NCBI GenBank assembly: GCA_027334785.1
Contig: DAHWQF010000210.1
Span: 1-6,310, forward strand
Reading direction: 5' to 3'
Length of the DNA: 6,310 nucleotides
Origin: Acidimicrobiaceae bacterium
Lineage (GTDB): Bacteria > Actinomycetota > Acidimicrobiia > Acidimicrobiales > Palsa-688
Under the pieces are notes generated by a model. It was not told where the DNA came from. It saw only the letters and a program-made list of their open reading frames with translations, and ran no database searches. The first letter of the stretch is position 1, and each line of letters opens with the position of its first letter. Shown here piece after piece: positions 1 to 5,796 of this stretch. The position numbers were made by a program, and so were the translations under genes.

Positions 1-225
1 GCGGCGATCCGGGTGGCAAGAGGCATGGGCAACATGCTAAGCGCCGGCAGAGGGCCAGGCGGTGCCGCCAAACTGAGCAACGTGGTTCGCCCAAGGGCAC
101 GTTCGTCAGCTCGATGGCGGTTAACTGGTGTTCTTTCTTATGAATGTGGCCTCGGCGGGTTCAGATCCGTCAGTTTCCTGCCGCATCGGCGCCGCATCAT
201 GCCGCCGCCGACGTGAGCTACAGCT
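1..225. other. Left-edge intergenic region, no supported gene
   Basis: This stretch lies downstream of the GroES-like gene. One plus-strand frame is open from base 1 to a stop at 214-216, but its translation is Arg/Pro-rich and resembles nothing I know. On the minus strand, ATG codons at 36 and 26 could open a gene leaving the window to the left (it would begin MLPMPLATRIAA), but no Shine-Dalgarno sequence precedes them and about 12 residues cannot be judged. The AT-richer patch around 121-147 has no convincing promoter hexamers. A GC-rich inverted segment near 183-196 has no T-run, so I do not call a terminator. Confidence 0.5.
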
Positions 226-624
226 CTACAGGTAGAGGCCGGTGCTGTCGTCCACCCGTTCCGCGGCCACGGCGTGGATGTCGCGCTCGCGGAGGATCAA
301 ATAGTTTTCGCCCTGTACCTCGACCTCGAAGCGGTCCTCGGGGTTGAACAGCACCTGGTCCCCCGGCTTGATAGAACGCACGTGGGGGCCAGTAGCGACA
401 ACCTCGGCCCAGGCCAGCCGGCGGGGCACCTCGGCCGTCGCTGGGATGAGGATGCCGGCTTTGGACTTGCGCTCTCCCTCTGTGCGCGGCACCTGCACCA
501 GCACGCGGTCGGTGAGCATTTGTATCGCCTGCTTGGCGGACCCGAACTGGCGCGGGGGGCCAGGTAGGTCGGCGGCCCCGGCCGGGTCCTCGGGCGCGGC
601 TCCGGCGGGTGGGTCAGCGGTCAT
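226..624 (-). CDS. GroES/Cpn10-family co-chaperonin-like protein
   Basis: This is a 132-residue GroES-fold protein, longer than the roughly 95-100 residues of classical GroES. Residues 1-33 are a Pro/Ala/Gly-rich extension. The Cpn10 domain begins at IQMLTDRVLV (34-43). A mobile-loop region (about 49-66) contains AGILIP, where ILI matches the hydrophobic GroEL-contacting tripeptide of GroES. PGDQVLFNPED (87-97) and YLILRERDIHAV (108-119) are the usual beta-barrel strands. The roof-loop region is short, and the protein ends DDSTGLYL. From memory, actinobacteria often carry such an extended GroES-like protein besides the groES-groEL pair; its role is unclear to me. No groEL is nearby. The ATG at 624 lies 10 bases after the hisF stop; an in-frame TTG at 633 would leave 1 base. 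Neither has a good Shine-Dalgarno. It is probably the last gene of the his operon. Family sure, function not. Confidence 0.88.
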   Translation of the reverse strand: MTADPPAGAAPEDPAGAADLPGPPRQFGSAKQAIQMLTDRVLVQVPRTEGERKSKAGILIPATAEVPRRLAWAEVVATGPHVRSIKPGDQVLFNPEDRFEVEVQGENYLILRERDIHAVAAERVDDSTGLYL

Positions 625-634
625 CCAGGGCAAC

Positions 635-1417
635 CTAGCGCGCCGGCGCGGCCGTTACCGAGGGGCGGACCCCCACGCCGGCGGCGGTCAGCGCCGCCTT
701 CGCCTCAGCGATCGTCACCTCGCCGTAGTGGAATATCGATGCCGCCAGCACCGCGTCCGCCATACCGGCGACTGCGCCCTCCACCAGGTGTGCCACCGAC
801 CCGACCCCTCCGCTCGCCACCACCGGGATGCCCGTGGCCTCCACCACGCGCCTGCACAGCTCGAGGTCGTAGCCGAGCCTGGTGCCATCGCGGTCCATCG
901 AATTGAGCACCAACTCGCCGGCGCCCAGCTGCTCGCAGCGCGTCGCCCAGCCCAGCGCGTCGATCCCCGTGGCAACCCTGCCCCCGTGCGTGTACACCTC
1001 CCAAGTACCTGGCCCCGAGCGCCGCACGTCCATCCCGACGACGGTGCACTGCGCCCCGAACGTGCCCGAGATCTCGCCGATAAGTTCGGGCCGCGCAACT
1101 GCGGCAGAGTTGATGCTCACCTTGTCAGCCCCCAGCCTGAGGAGCCGGCGGGCGTCGTCCAGGGTGCGCACCCCCCCACCTACGGTGAGGGGGATGAAGG
1201 CCTCTTCGGCCGTGCGGGACACGACTTCCAACATCGTCTCGCGGCCCTCGGCTGACGCCGTGATGTCGTAGAACACGATCTCGTCGGCGCCCTCGGCGTC
1301 GTAGCGCGCCGCCAGCTCAACAGGGTCGCCGGCGTCCCGGAGGCCGGCAAAGCGCACACCCTTCACGACTCGCCCGGCATCGACGTCCAGGCATGGAATG
1401 ACCCGGACAACCCTCAT
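635..1417 (-). CDS. hisF: Imidazole glycerol phosphate synthase, cyclase subunit HisF
   Basis: HisF uses ammonia delivered by HisH to convert PRFAR into imidazole glycerol phosphate and AICAR, in the cytoplasm. The 260-residue (beta/alpha)8 barrel has its catalytic aspartates at D11 (CLDVDAGRVVKG) and D130 (VVGMDVRR). K19 and D51 (FYDITAS) are present, as are S101 and N103 (SINS) and the MDRDGT loop at 174-179. Phosphate sites are GGG 80-82 and SGG 202-204. The ammonia-gate residues R5, E46, K99 and E168 are kept, and W157 matches the interface tryptophan. Residue 22 is Arg (VKGVRF), where Asn or Gln is usual. The open frame runs upstream to 1588, but the ATG at 1417 sits exactly at the family's N-terminus and overlaps the hisA stop as ATGA, implying translational coupling. 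The C-terminus carries about 9 residues beyond the barrel. Confidence 0.97.
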   Translation of the reverse strand: MRVVRVIPCLDVDAGRVVKGVRFAGLRDAGDPVELAARYDAEGADEIVFYDITASAEGRETMLEVVSRTAEEAFIPLTVGGGVRTLDDARRLLRLGADKVSINSAAVARPELIGEISGTFGAQCTVVGMDVRRSGPGTWEVYTHGGRVATGIDALGWATRCEQLGAGELVLNSMDRDGTRLGYDLELCRRVVEATGIPVVASGGVGSVAHLVEGAVAGMADAVLAASIFHYGEVTIAEAKAALTAAGVGVRPSVTAAPAR

Positions 1418-2214
1418 TGCGCCCCGATCCCCGGGCGCGCACTTCCCGTCTCCCGGCCGCTCCCGCCGGCGCTTCCCGTCTCGGGCGCATGGGTGGCTGC
1501 CAGGGCCTCGTGGAGGGTGAAGCGGCCCTCGTAGAGTGCGCGGCCCACGATGACGCCGGCGAGGCGTCGCGACCCCACCTGGAGCCACGCCAACCGGCGG
1601 AGGTCGTCGAGCGAGCCCACCCCGCCCGACGCTATCAGGGGGAGGTCGACCGCCCCGAGGAGCGCCCGGTAGCCCCGGAGGTCAGGCCCGGTCATCAGGC
1701 CGTCGCGAGAGATCTCAGTCACGACCACGGCTGCTACGCCGGCATCGGCGAGCTGACGCACGACCTCGACCACGTCGCGGCCACTTCGTTCGGACCACCC
1801 CCGCACCCGCACCTCCCCTTCGTAGTGGTCGACAGAGGCGGCCACCTGTCCTGGCCAGCGGGCCGCCAGCTCGGCCAGAAGCTCCGGGCGCTTCAGGACC
1901 GCCGTGCCAACGACCACCCGCGCCACCCCGGCGCCGAGCAGCGCCTCGACGTCGTCGGCGCTGCGCACCCCCCCGCCGGCCTGGACGTTCGCCTTGACCG
2001 CCGCCGCTATTTGGGCAATGAGCTGCCGGTTGACAGGTTGGCCGGACCTCGAGGCGTCGAGGTCGACGACGTGCAACCAGGTCGCGCCGGTGGCCGCGAA
2101 GTCGCGCGCCCTCTCGACCGCATCGGTCCCGTAGACGGTCTCCCGAGCGAAGTCCCCCTGGGCCAGGCGTACTGTCCGCCCCCCGGAGAGGTCGATGGCG
2201 GGGTAGAGCAACAC
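1414..2214 (-). CDS. hisA: ProFAR isomerase HisA (possibly PriA-type HisA/TrpF)
   Basis: HisA performs the Amadori isomerisation of ProFAR to PRFAR, the substrate of HisF-HisH. The 266-residue product is a (beta/alpha)8 barrel starting MLLYPAIDLSGG from a GTG codon. The catalytic pair is D8 and D129 (ASVDHYEG). Phosphate sites are AGGGVR (79-84) and ASGGVGSLDD (195-204). ISRDGLMTGPD (168-178) is the loop following beta strand 6. The loop-1 sequence GDFARETVY resembles monofunctional HisA rather than the GKAGSQTEY type I recall for actinobacterial PriA, while RGW (138-140) occurs in both kinds. Dual HisA/TrpF activity is therefore undecided. Residues beyond about 240 form a Gly/Ser/Thr/Arg-rich tail with ETGSA twice. 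GAGAAGG lies 14 bases upstream of the GTG, a rather long spacing. hisH ends 10 bases upstream; hisF starts inside the stop codon. Confidence 0.95.
   Translation of the reverse strand: MLLYPAIDLSGGRTVRLAQGDFARETVYGTDAVERARDFAATGATWLHVVDLDASRSGQPVNRQLIAQIAAAVKANVQAGGGVRSADDVEALLGAGVARVVVGTAVLKRPELLAELAARWPGQVAASVDHYEGEVRVRGWSERSGRDVVEVVRQLADAGVAAVVVTEISRDGLMTGPDLRGYRALLGAVDLPLIASGGVGSLDDLRRLAWLQVGSRRLAGVIVGRALYEGRFTLHEALAATHAPETGSAGGSGRETGSARPGIGAQ
1439..1482. repeat. Two-copy direct repeat in the hisA 3' tail
   Basis: The 14-base sequence gcRcttcccgtctc occurs at 1439-1452 and again at 1469-1482, differing at one base and spaced exactly 30 bases apart. On the coding strand it produces the duplicated ETGSA in the C-terminal tail of HisA. 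The 30-base period keeps the reading frame, so it looks like a small in-frame duplication outside the barrel, just before the hisF start. Confidence 0.7.
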
Positions 2215-2224
2215 GTCGGGACTT

Positions 2225-2914
2225 TTAGCCTTCTCGCCCGCCTCTGGCCCCCACCCTGGGCTCCCCCCCTAGGTGGTGACCCCCGGCCAGCCCAGGGCTG
2301 TCACAGCTACAGGCTCGGACGAAGTTGGCCAGGGCGGCGAGGCCGGCCATCGAGGACTTCTCGGGATGGAACTGCGCGCCCCAGACGTGGCCGGCCTCGA
2401 CCGCGGCCGCCACCGGGCCCCCATAGTCGCAGGTCGCAACCGTCTCGTCGCCTACCGGGGCGGCGAAGGAGTGCACGAAGTACGCCCACATGCCCTGCTC
2501 GAGGCCAGCCAGAAATTGGCTGCCCGGGCGGACGCTGAGCAAGTTCCACTGCATCTGGGGGCGGCGCACGCCGGCGGGGAGGAGGGCAACCTGCCCGGGG
2601 AACACCCCGAGCCCACGTGCACCCGGGGCTTCCTCCGAGGACTCGTAGAGGAGCTGCATGCCCACGCAGATGCCGAGGAAGGGCCTTTCGTCAGATACGG
2701 CGTCGACAGTGGCGCCCCAGAGCCCGCTTCGCAAGAGGGCCTCGCTGCACCGGCCGAAATGGCCGACGCCTGGCAGCACCACGCCGGCGGCGGCAGCCAC
2801 ATCCGCCGGCTGGGTCACGAGCCGGGCATCTGCACCGGCGCGGCAGAGCGCCTTTTCGGCCGAGCGGAGGTTACCGATGCCATAGTCGATGACCGCGATG
2901 AACGGCCCGGCCAC
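2225..2914 (-). CDS. hisH: Imidazole glycerol phosphate synthase, glutamine amidotransferase subunit HisH
   Basis: HisH is a class I glutamine amidotransferase that hydrolyses glutamine and channels ammonia into HisF. From the GTG at 2914 it has 229 residues. IAVIDYGIGNLRS (6-18) is the first strand, PGVG (48-51) the oxyanion strand, and GICVGMQLLY (81-90) holds nucleophile C83. QFHPEKS (181-187) holds H183 and E185, completing the triad. The motif normally written PHMGWN reads PQMQWN at 119-124; W123 and N124, at the HisF interface, are kept. YFVHSF follows. About 25 Gly/Arg-rich residues extend past the normal C-terminus (NFVRAC). The start is uncertain: the GTG matches the family N-terminus but lacks a clear ribosome site, while an in-frame TTG at 2947 has GAGGG about 14 bases upstream and would add 11 residues. 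hisB ends 53 bases upstream of the GTG. Confidence 0.95.
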   Translation of the reverse strand: MAGPFIAVIDYGIGNLRSAEKALCRAGADARLVTQPADVAAAAGVVLPGVGHFGRCSEALLRSGLWGATVDAVSDERPFLGICVGMQLLYESSEEAPGARGLGVFPGQVALLPAGVRRPQMQWNLLSVRPGSQFLAGLEQGMWAYFVHSFAAPVGDETVATCDYGGPVAAAVEAGHVWGAQFHPEKSSMAGLAALANFVRACSCDSPGLAGGHHLGGEPRVGARGGREG

Positions 2915-2967
2915 GGCCCGGCCGCCCGGCCTCGGCGAACGGGTCAAGGCCGCTGCAGCACCCTCGT

Positions 2968-3657
2968 TCAGCTGAGCGCTCCCTTCGTGGAAGGGACCCC
3001 GGTGCCCTCACGGCGGAGGGCGTCTCGAAACGCCAACGCGACCGCCTTAAAGCTGGCCTCGAGCAGGTGATGGGTATTGCGGCCGGCGAGGGAACGGACG
3101 TGGAGGGTGAAGCCAGCCGAGACCACCAAAGCACGCCAGAACTCCTCGGCGAGTTGGGGCTCAAACCCAGGTGAACCGAGCGGGGAGGCGTCTCGTGGCA
3201 GAGCCACCGAATAGGCGAGGTAGGGCCGCCCGGAGAGGTCGAGCGCCACTTCTACAAGCGCCTCGTCGAGAGGCACGGCCACCGAGCCGAACCGCCGCAG
3301 GCCCGACTTGTCGCCAAGCGCCTCGCGCAGGGCCTGGCCGAGCACTATGCCGGTGTCCTCGACGGTGTGATGGGCGTCGACGGCGAGGTCGCCCTCCGCT
3401 TCGACCTCCAGTTCCATCAGGCCGTGGCGGGCTAGCTGGGCAAGCATGTGGTCGAAAAACGGCAACCCCGTCGAGATCTCCGCCTCGCCCGAGCCATCGA
3501 GGTCGATACGCACCGAGACCGAGGTCTCCTTCGTGGCCCGCTTGAGGGTCGCGCTCCGGCGGCTGGCGTCGGCACGGCTGGCGTCGGCACGGCTGGCGTC
3601 GGCGGGGCTGGCGTCGGCGGGGCTGGCGTCGGCGGGGCTCGGATTGGGCCCGCTCAC
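2968..3657 (-). CDS. hisB: Imidazoleglycerol-phosphate dehydratase HisB with repeat-encoded N-terminal extension
   Basis: HisB is a manganese enzyme that dehydrates imidazole glycerol phosphate to imidazole acetol phosphate, acting as a large homo-oligomer. Of 229 residues, about 35-229 are the normal monofunctional dehydratase: RSATLKRATKET at the start, FFDHML (67-72), metal motif HHTVED (96-101), DLSGRPYL (140-147), second metal motif HHLLEASFKA (196-205), and the typical STKGAL end. No phosphatase domain is fused. Residues 7-33 are pentapeptide repeats, SPADA three times then SRADA twice, absent from ordinary HisB. I accept this extension because the GTG at 3657 has a strong GGAGGT six bases upstream and overlaps the hisC stop as GTGA, and I see no other in-frame ATG, GTG or TTG before the core. 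The extension is probably disordered. Confidence 0.97.
   Translation of the reverse strand: MSGPNPSPADASPADASPADASRADASRADASRRSATLKRATKETSVSVRIDLDGSGEAEISTGLPFFDHMLAQLARHGLMELEVEAEGDLAVDAHHTVEDTGIVLGQALREALGDKSGLRRFGSVAVPLDEALVEVALDLSGRPYLAYSVALPRDASPLGSPGFEPQLAEEFWRALVVSAGFTLHVRSLAGRNTHHLLEASFKAVALAFRDALRREGTGVPSTKGALS
3561..3635. repeat. Five-copy 15-bp tandem repeat inside hisB
   Basis: The unit ggctggcgtcggc followed by ac or gg is repeated head to tail five times: two copies ending ac (3561-3590), then three ending gg (3591-3635). A truncated sixth copy follows at 3636-3640. Copies are otherwise identical. The unit is five codons long, so gain or loss of copies would not shift the hisB frame. 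It encodes the ADAS-P/R pentapeptides at the N-terminus of HisB. Confidence 0.95.
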
Positions 3658-4709
3658 GCCAGCACCTCCGACAGAGCGGCCAGGAACCTGTCATTTTCCT
3701 TGGGGAGCCCGACGGTCACCCGCAGGCACCCCTCAAGGCCGGGCCAGCTCGAGGTGTCCCGCACGAGTACCGAGCGCTCGACGAGGCCCTGCCAGACTTC
3801 GCTGCCACTGCGCCTAAGTGGACGCAAGAGCAAGAAGTTGGCCTGCGAAGGCCACAGCTCCACGGCCATGTGGGACAGTTCGTCGGCGAGACGCTCGCGT
3901 TCGGCCACGATCGCGGACACCCGGCGCTCCATCTCGGCCGTGAACTTCAGAGCGAGCCGCCCTGCGGCCTGCTTCAGCGAATCCAGGTGGTAAGGAAGGG
4001 CCACCCGCTCCAGGGCTCTCACGACCTCGCTCGGGCCGACCAGGTACCCGAGGCGGAGGGCAGCCATGGACCAGGTCTTGGAGAACGTGCGGACCACCAC
4101 GAGCGGCACGCCGTCGCCGACCAGGCCGAGCGCCGACCAGGAGGAGAACTGTCCGTAGGCCTCGTCCACCACCACCAAGGCCCCCGAGGCGGAAAGGGCC
4201 GCCGAGACCGTGGAGGGATCCTCCGCCCTGCCTGTCGGGTTGTTGGGCGAACAAAGCAGGACGATCGACGGCTGCTCCCTTTCCACCAGTTCGAGGGCGT
4301 CGTCGGCACCGAGGGAGAACCCGGGGCCGCGCCTTCCCGCCACGACCTGGGTGCCGGTCAGGTGGGCGATGTGGGAGTGCAGGGCGTAGGTCGGCTCCCA
4401 CAGCGCTGCTTTACGACCCGGGCCTCCATAGGCAAGGAACAGGCTCTGGAGCACCTCGTTGGAGCCGTTGGCGGCGAACACCTGCTCGGGCCGCACCCCG
4501 TGCAGCTCGCCCAGCGCTTCTCGGAGGGCGTAGGCGGACCGGTCTGGATAGCGGTTGAAACTCGTATGGCGGACCTCTTCGGCCAGCGCGTCGGACCACC
4601 CCTCCGGTGGCGGGAAGGGCGACTCATTGGTGTTTAGCCGCACGTCCACCGGGACCTGCGGCGAGTGGTAGCCCTTCCTCAACGACAAGTCGGCCCGCGG
4701 CTGCGGCAT
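3654..4709 (-). CDS. hisC: Histidinol-phosphate aminotransferase HisC
   Basis: HisC is a PLP-dependent fold-type I aminotransferase that converts imidazole acetol phosphate and glutamate to histidinol phosphate. From the ATG at 4709 it has 351 residues, normal for the family. Seen in order: GYHSPQV (13-19), LNTNESPFPPP (25-35), ANGSNEVL (80-87, cofactor phosphate region), SPNNPTG (154-160), DEAYGQF (182-188) with the PLP-pyridine aspartate and tyrosine, TFSKTWSMAALRLGYL (208-223) with Schiff-base lysine K211, and CLRVTVGLPKENDRFL (328-343) with carboxylate-binding R330. Gln stands where DEAYxEF usually has Glu. The frame continues upstream to ATGs at 4814 and 4832 and a GTG at 4721, but residues there are unlike HisC and run into the divergent gene's leader. 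It is the first gene of the operon; no hisD precedes it, unlike many actinobacteria. Confidence 0.95.
   Translation of the reverse strand: MPQPRADLSLRKGYHSPQVPVDVRLNTNESPFPPPEGWSDALAEEVRHTSFNRYPDRSAYALREALGELHGVRPEQVFAANGSNEVLQSLFLAYGGPGRKAALWEPTYALHSHIAHLTGTQVVAGRRGPGFSLGADDALELVEREQPSIVLLCSPNNPTGRAEDPSTVSAALSASGALVVVDEAYGQFSSWSALGLVGDGVPLVVVRTFSKTWSMAALRLGYLVGPSEVVRALERVALPYHLDSLKQAAGRLALKFTAEMERRVSAIVAERERLADELSHMAVELWPSQANFLLLRPLRRSGSEVWQGLVERSVLVRDTSSWPGLEGCLRVTVGLPKENDRFLAALSEVLA
3664..3669 (-). promoter_or_regulatory. Strong Shine-Dalgarno of hisB
   Basis: The minus strand reads GGAGGT here, six bases before the hisB GTG at 3657-3655 and inside the last codons of hisC. It decides the hisB start: it supports initiation ahead of the repeats, so the repeats are translated. 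It is the best ribosome site seen in the operon. Confidence 0.8.
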
Positions 4710-4735
4710 GGTCCGCGTCACACTGGCAACCTGGC

Positions 4736-4768
4736 TCAGCGCTGAAGGGCTCACAGGACAAGATGCTA
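4736..4768 (-). promoter_or_regulatory. Tentative promoter/operator region of the his operon
   Basis: The minus strand carries TAGCAT (4768-4763), a TAnnnT-type -10 candidate, about 54 bases ahead of the hisC ATG. No matching -35 is evident. Just downstream, 4736-4745 is a perfect 10-base palindrome (tcagcgctga) that would fall near the transcription start and could be a repressor site. I found no run of histidine codons, T-box or attenuator stem. Both elements could be chance. Confidence 0.2.
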
Positions 4769-4832
4769 GCGACGCGGTGGGGCGGTGCCGGTCATCACGC
4801 TCGGGGCGAGTCATCGGGCATGCTGGGGCCAT

Positions 4833-4838
4833 GAGGTG
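4833..4838 (+). promoter_or_regulatory. Shine-Dalgarno of the small divergent gene
   Basis: GAGGTG lies six bases upstream of the ATG at 4845. It favours that start over the in-frame ATG at 4785, which has no comparable site and would add 20 residues of unlikely composition. Confidence 0.65.
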
Positions 4839-4844
4839 GGGCCC

Positions 4845-5033
4845 ATGAGCGCCGGCGCAGAACTGAGCGCGGTTTCGAGCAGCCTCAGCGAGCTCACCAA
4901 GCGGGTGGAGCGCATCCTCTCTGAGCTCACGCCGGCCGAGGAGGACCGCTACGGGGCAGACCTGCTCGAGCTCGAGCGCACGTTGGGGGCCGCCACCCGC
5001 CGGCTGGAGCGCCTGGTCTCGCCAGCCCGCTGA
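4845..5033 (+). CDS. Small helical (coiled-coil-like) protein, function unknown
   Basis: I do not recognise this 62-residue protein. It begins MSAGAELSAV after a good Shine-Dalgarno and ends at TGA 5031-5033. The sequence predicts two amphipathic helices, about residues 7-29 (with LSELTKRVERILSEL) and 33-59 (with LLELERTLGAATRRLERLV), separated by a TPAEEDRYG turn; leucines recur with heptad-like spacing. There is no signal peptide, membrane segment or cysteine. Third codon positions are almost all G or C, as in the neighbouring genes, which supports real coding. It is divergent from hisC, with about 135 bases between the starts, and its last 85 bases are antisense to the end of nth. A helical-hairpin protein that dimerises or binds a partner is an inference only. 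Confidence 0.7.
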   Translation: MSAGAELSAVSSSLSELTKRVERILSELTPAEEDRYGADLLELERTLGAATRRLERLVSPAR

Positions 5034-5788
5034 AGGGGGTCGGCGCCTCTGGCGGCGCCGCGCGCTCGCAGCCCGGCGGCGCCGGTCGGGAGCTTGGCCG
5101 AGGGGCAGAAGTCAGCCAGCGCGCAGTCGGCGCAGCGCGGGCGGTTGGCGATGCAAACGCGCCGGCCGTGCAGGATCAGCCGGAGGCTGAACGCTCCCCA
5201 CTCCTGGGGGGCGAGCGCCGCGCAGAGGTCGGCTTCGATCTTGTTCGGGTCCGTGTTGGCCGTGAGCCCGAGAAGCCGGCTGAGCCTGGACACGTGCGTG
5301 TCCACGGGCAAGCCGGGCACGCCGAACGACACCGAGAGGACCACGTTGGCCGTCTTGCGCCCGACGCCGGGCAAGGTCACCAGCTCCTCGATCGAAGCCG
5401 GCACCCGCCCCCCGAAGCGCTCACTGACCGCTCGTGCGAGGGAGACGAGCGTCTTGGCCTTCACCCTAAAAAACCCGGTCGGACGGATGATGTCCTCCAC
5501 TTCGTCCGGGCTCGCCTCCGCCATCTCGGCGGGGCCCCCGAAACGCTTGAAGAGGGCCGGGGTCACGGAGTTGACCCGTTCGTCGGTCGTCTGGGCCGAG
5601 AGCACCGTCGCGACCAACAGTTGCCAGGGGTCGGTGAAGTCGAGCTCGCAGAGGTCGGGGGCATCGCCGGCGTACTCGGTGGCCAGGCGTTCGGCCGTGA
5701 GCCTGGTGCGATCAGCTGGGGTCATCGAGCGGCCGGAATGCGACGCTTGCCGGCCCGCACCGCGGGCGCCTTGGGGAGCGCTGGCCAT
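4949..5788 (-). CDS. nth: Endonuclease III (DNA glycosylase/AP lyase)
   Basis: Nth removes oxidised pyrimidines from DNA and cleaves the abasic strand by beta-elimination in base excision repair. From the ATG at 5788 it has 279 residues. The HhH-GPD core includes LLVATVLSAQTTDERVN (57-73), the helix-hairpin-helix LPGVGRKTANVVL with catalytic K145, and PVDTHVSRLSR with D163. The C-terminus has the complete [4Fe-4S] motif C-x6-C-x2-C-x5-C (C212, C219, C222, C228). About 50 Arg/Ser/Ala-rich residues follow the last cysteine, more than usual, and their end is antisense to the small gene. The start is uncertain: the ATG at 5725 (MTPADRTRL) would remove 21 residues of unconserved sequence; a TTG at 5815 is less likely. 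Neither ATG has a Shine-Dalgarno. Confidence 0.96.
   Translation of the reverse strand: MASAPQGARGAGRQASHSGRSMTPADRTRLTAERLATEYAGDAPDLCELDFTDPWQLLVATVLSAQTTDERVNSVTPALFKRFGGPAEMAEASPDEVEDIIRPTGFFRVKAKTLVSLARAVSERFGGRVPASIEELVTLPGVGRKTANVVLSVSFGVPGLPVDTHVSRLSRLLGLTANTDPNKIEADLCAALAPQEWGAFSLRLILHGRRVCIANRPRCADCALADFCPSAKLPTGAAGLRARGAARGADPLQRAGETRRSSRRVAAPNVRSSSSRSAP
5041..5060. terminator. GC-rich hairpin after the small gene
   Basis: cggcgcc and ggcgccg form a perfect 7-bp stem around the loop tctggc, seven bases after the small gene's stop. There is no following T-run, and the sequence is also coding for the nth tail, so it is at best a weak or factor-assisted terminator. In DNA this GC-rich, such stems also arise by chance. 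Confidence 0.25.
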
Positions 5789-5796
5789 CGGCTCAT

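Noticed and set aside
155..175. GGGTTCAGATCC resembling a tRNA T-arm
   Set aside because: The universally conserved A58 position is G, the flanking stem has mismatches, and no acceptor, D or anticodon arms can be drawn around it.
1..216. Plus-strand frame open from the window edge to 216 as the 3' end of a gene
   Set aside because: About 70 stop-free codons are unremarkable in GC-rich DNA, and the translation has no recognisable motif.
1418..1588. N-terminal extension of HisF
   Set aside because: The extra residues are antisense-frame Arg/Pro/Gly sequence lying over hisA; the family N-terminus and the ATGA overlap fix the start at 1417.
344..2538. Long plus-strand open frames across the his operon
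   Set aside because: They are antisense shadows of hisF, hisA and hisH with Arg/Pro/Ala-rich translations and no recognisable domains.
3561..3640. CRISPR array
   Set aside because: The 15-bp units are directly contiguous with no spacers and stay in frame inside hisB.
4146..4166. DEAYGQF in HisC as a defective active site
   Set aside because: The PLP-contacting aspartate and tyrosine are intact; only the less critical Glu of DEAYxEF is changed, which is more likely family variation than loss of function.
4710..4832. Longer HisC starting at 4832 or 4814
   Set aside because: The added residues do not resemble HisC, have no ribosome site, and would leave almost no control region; 351 residues from 4709 is the normal length.
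4710..4844. Histidine leader peptide, attenuator or T-box ahead of hisC
   Set aside because: There are no runs of His codons, no terminator stem with a T-run and no T-box-like sequence on the minus strand.
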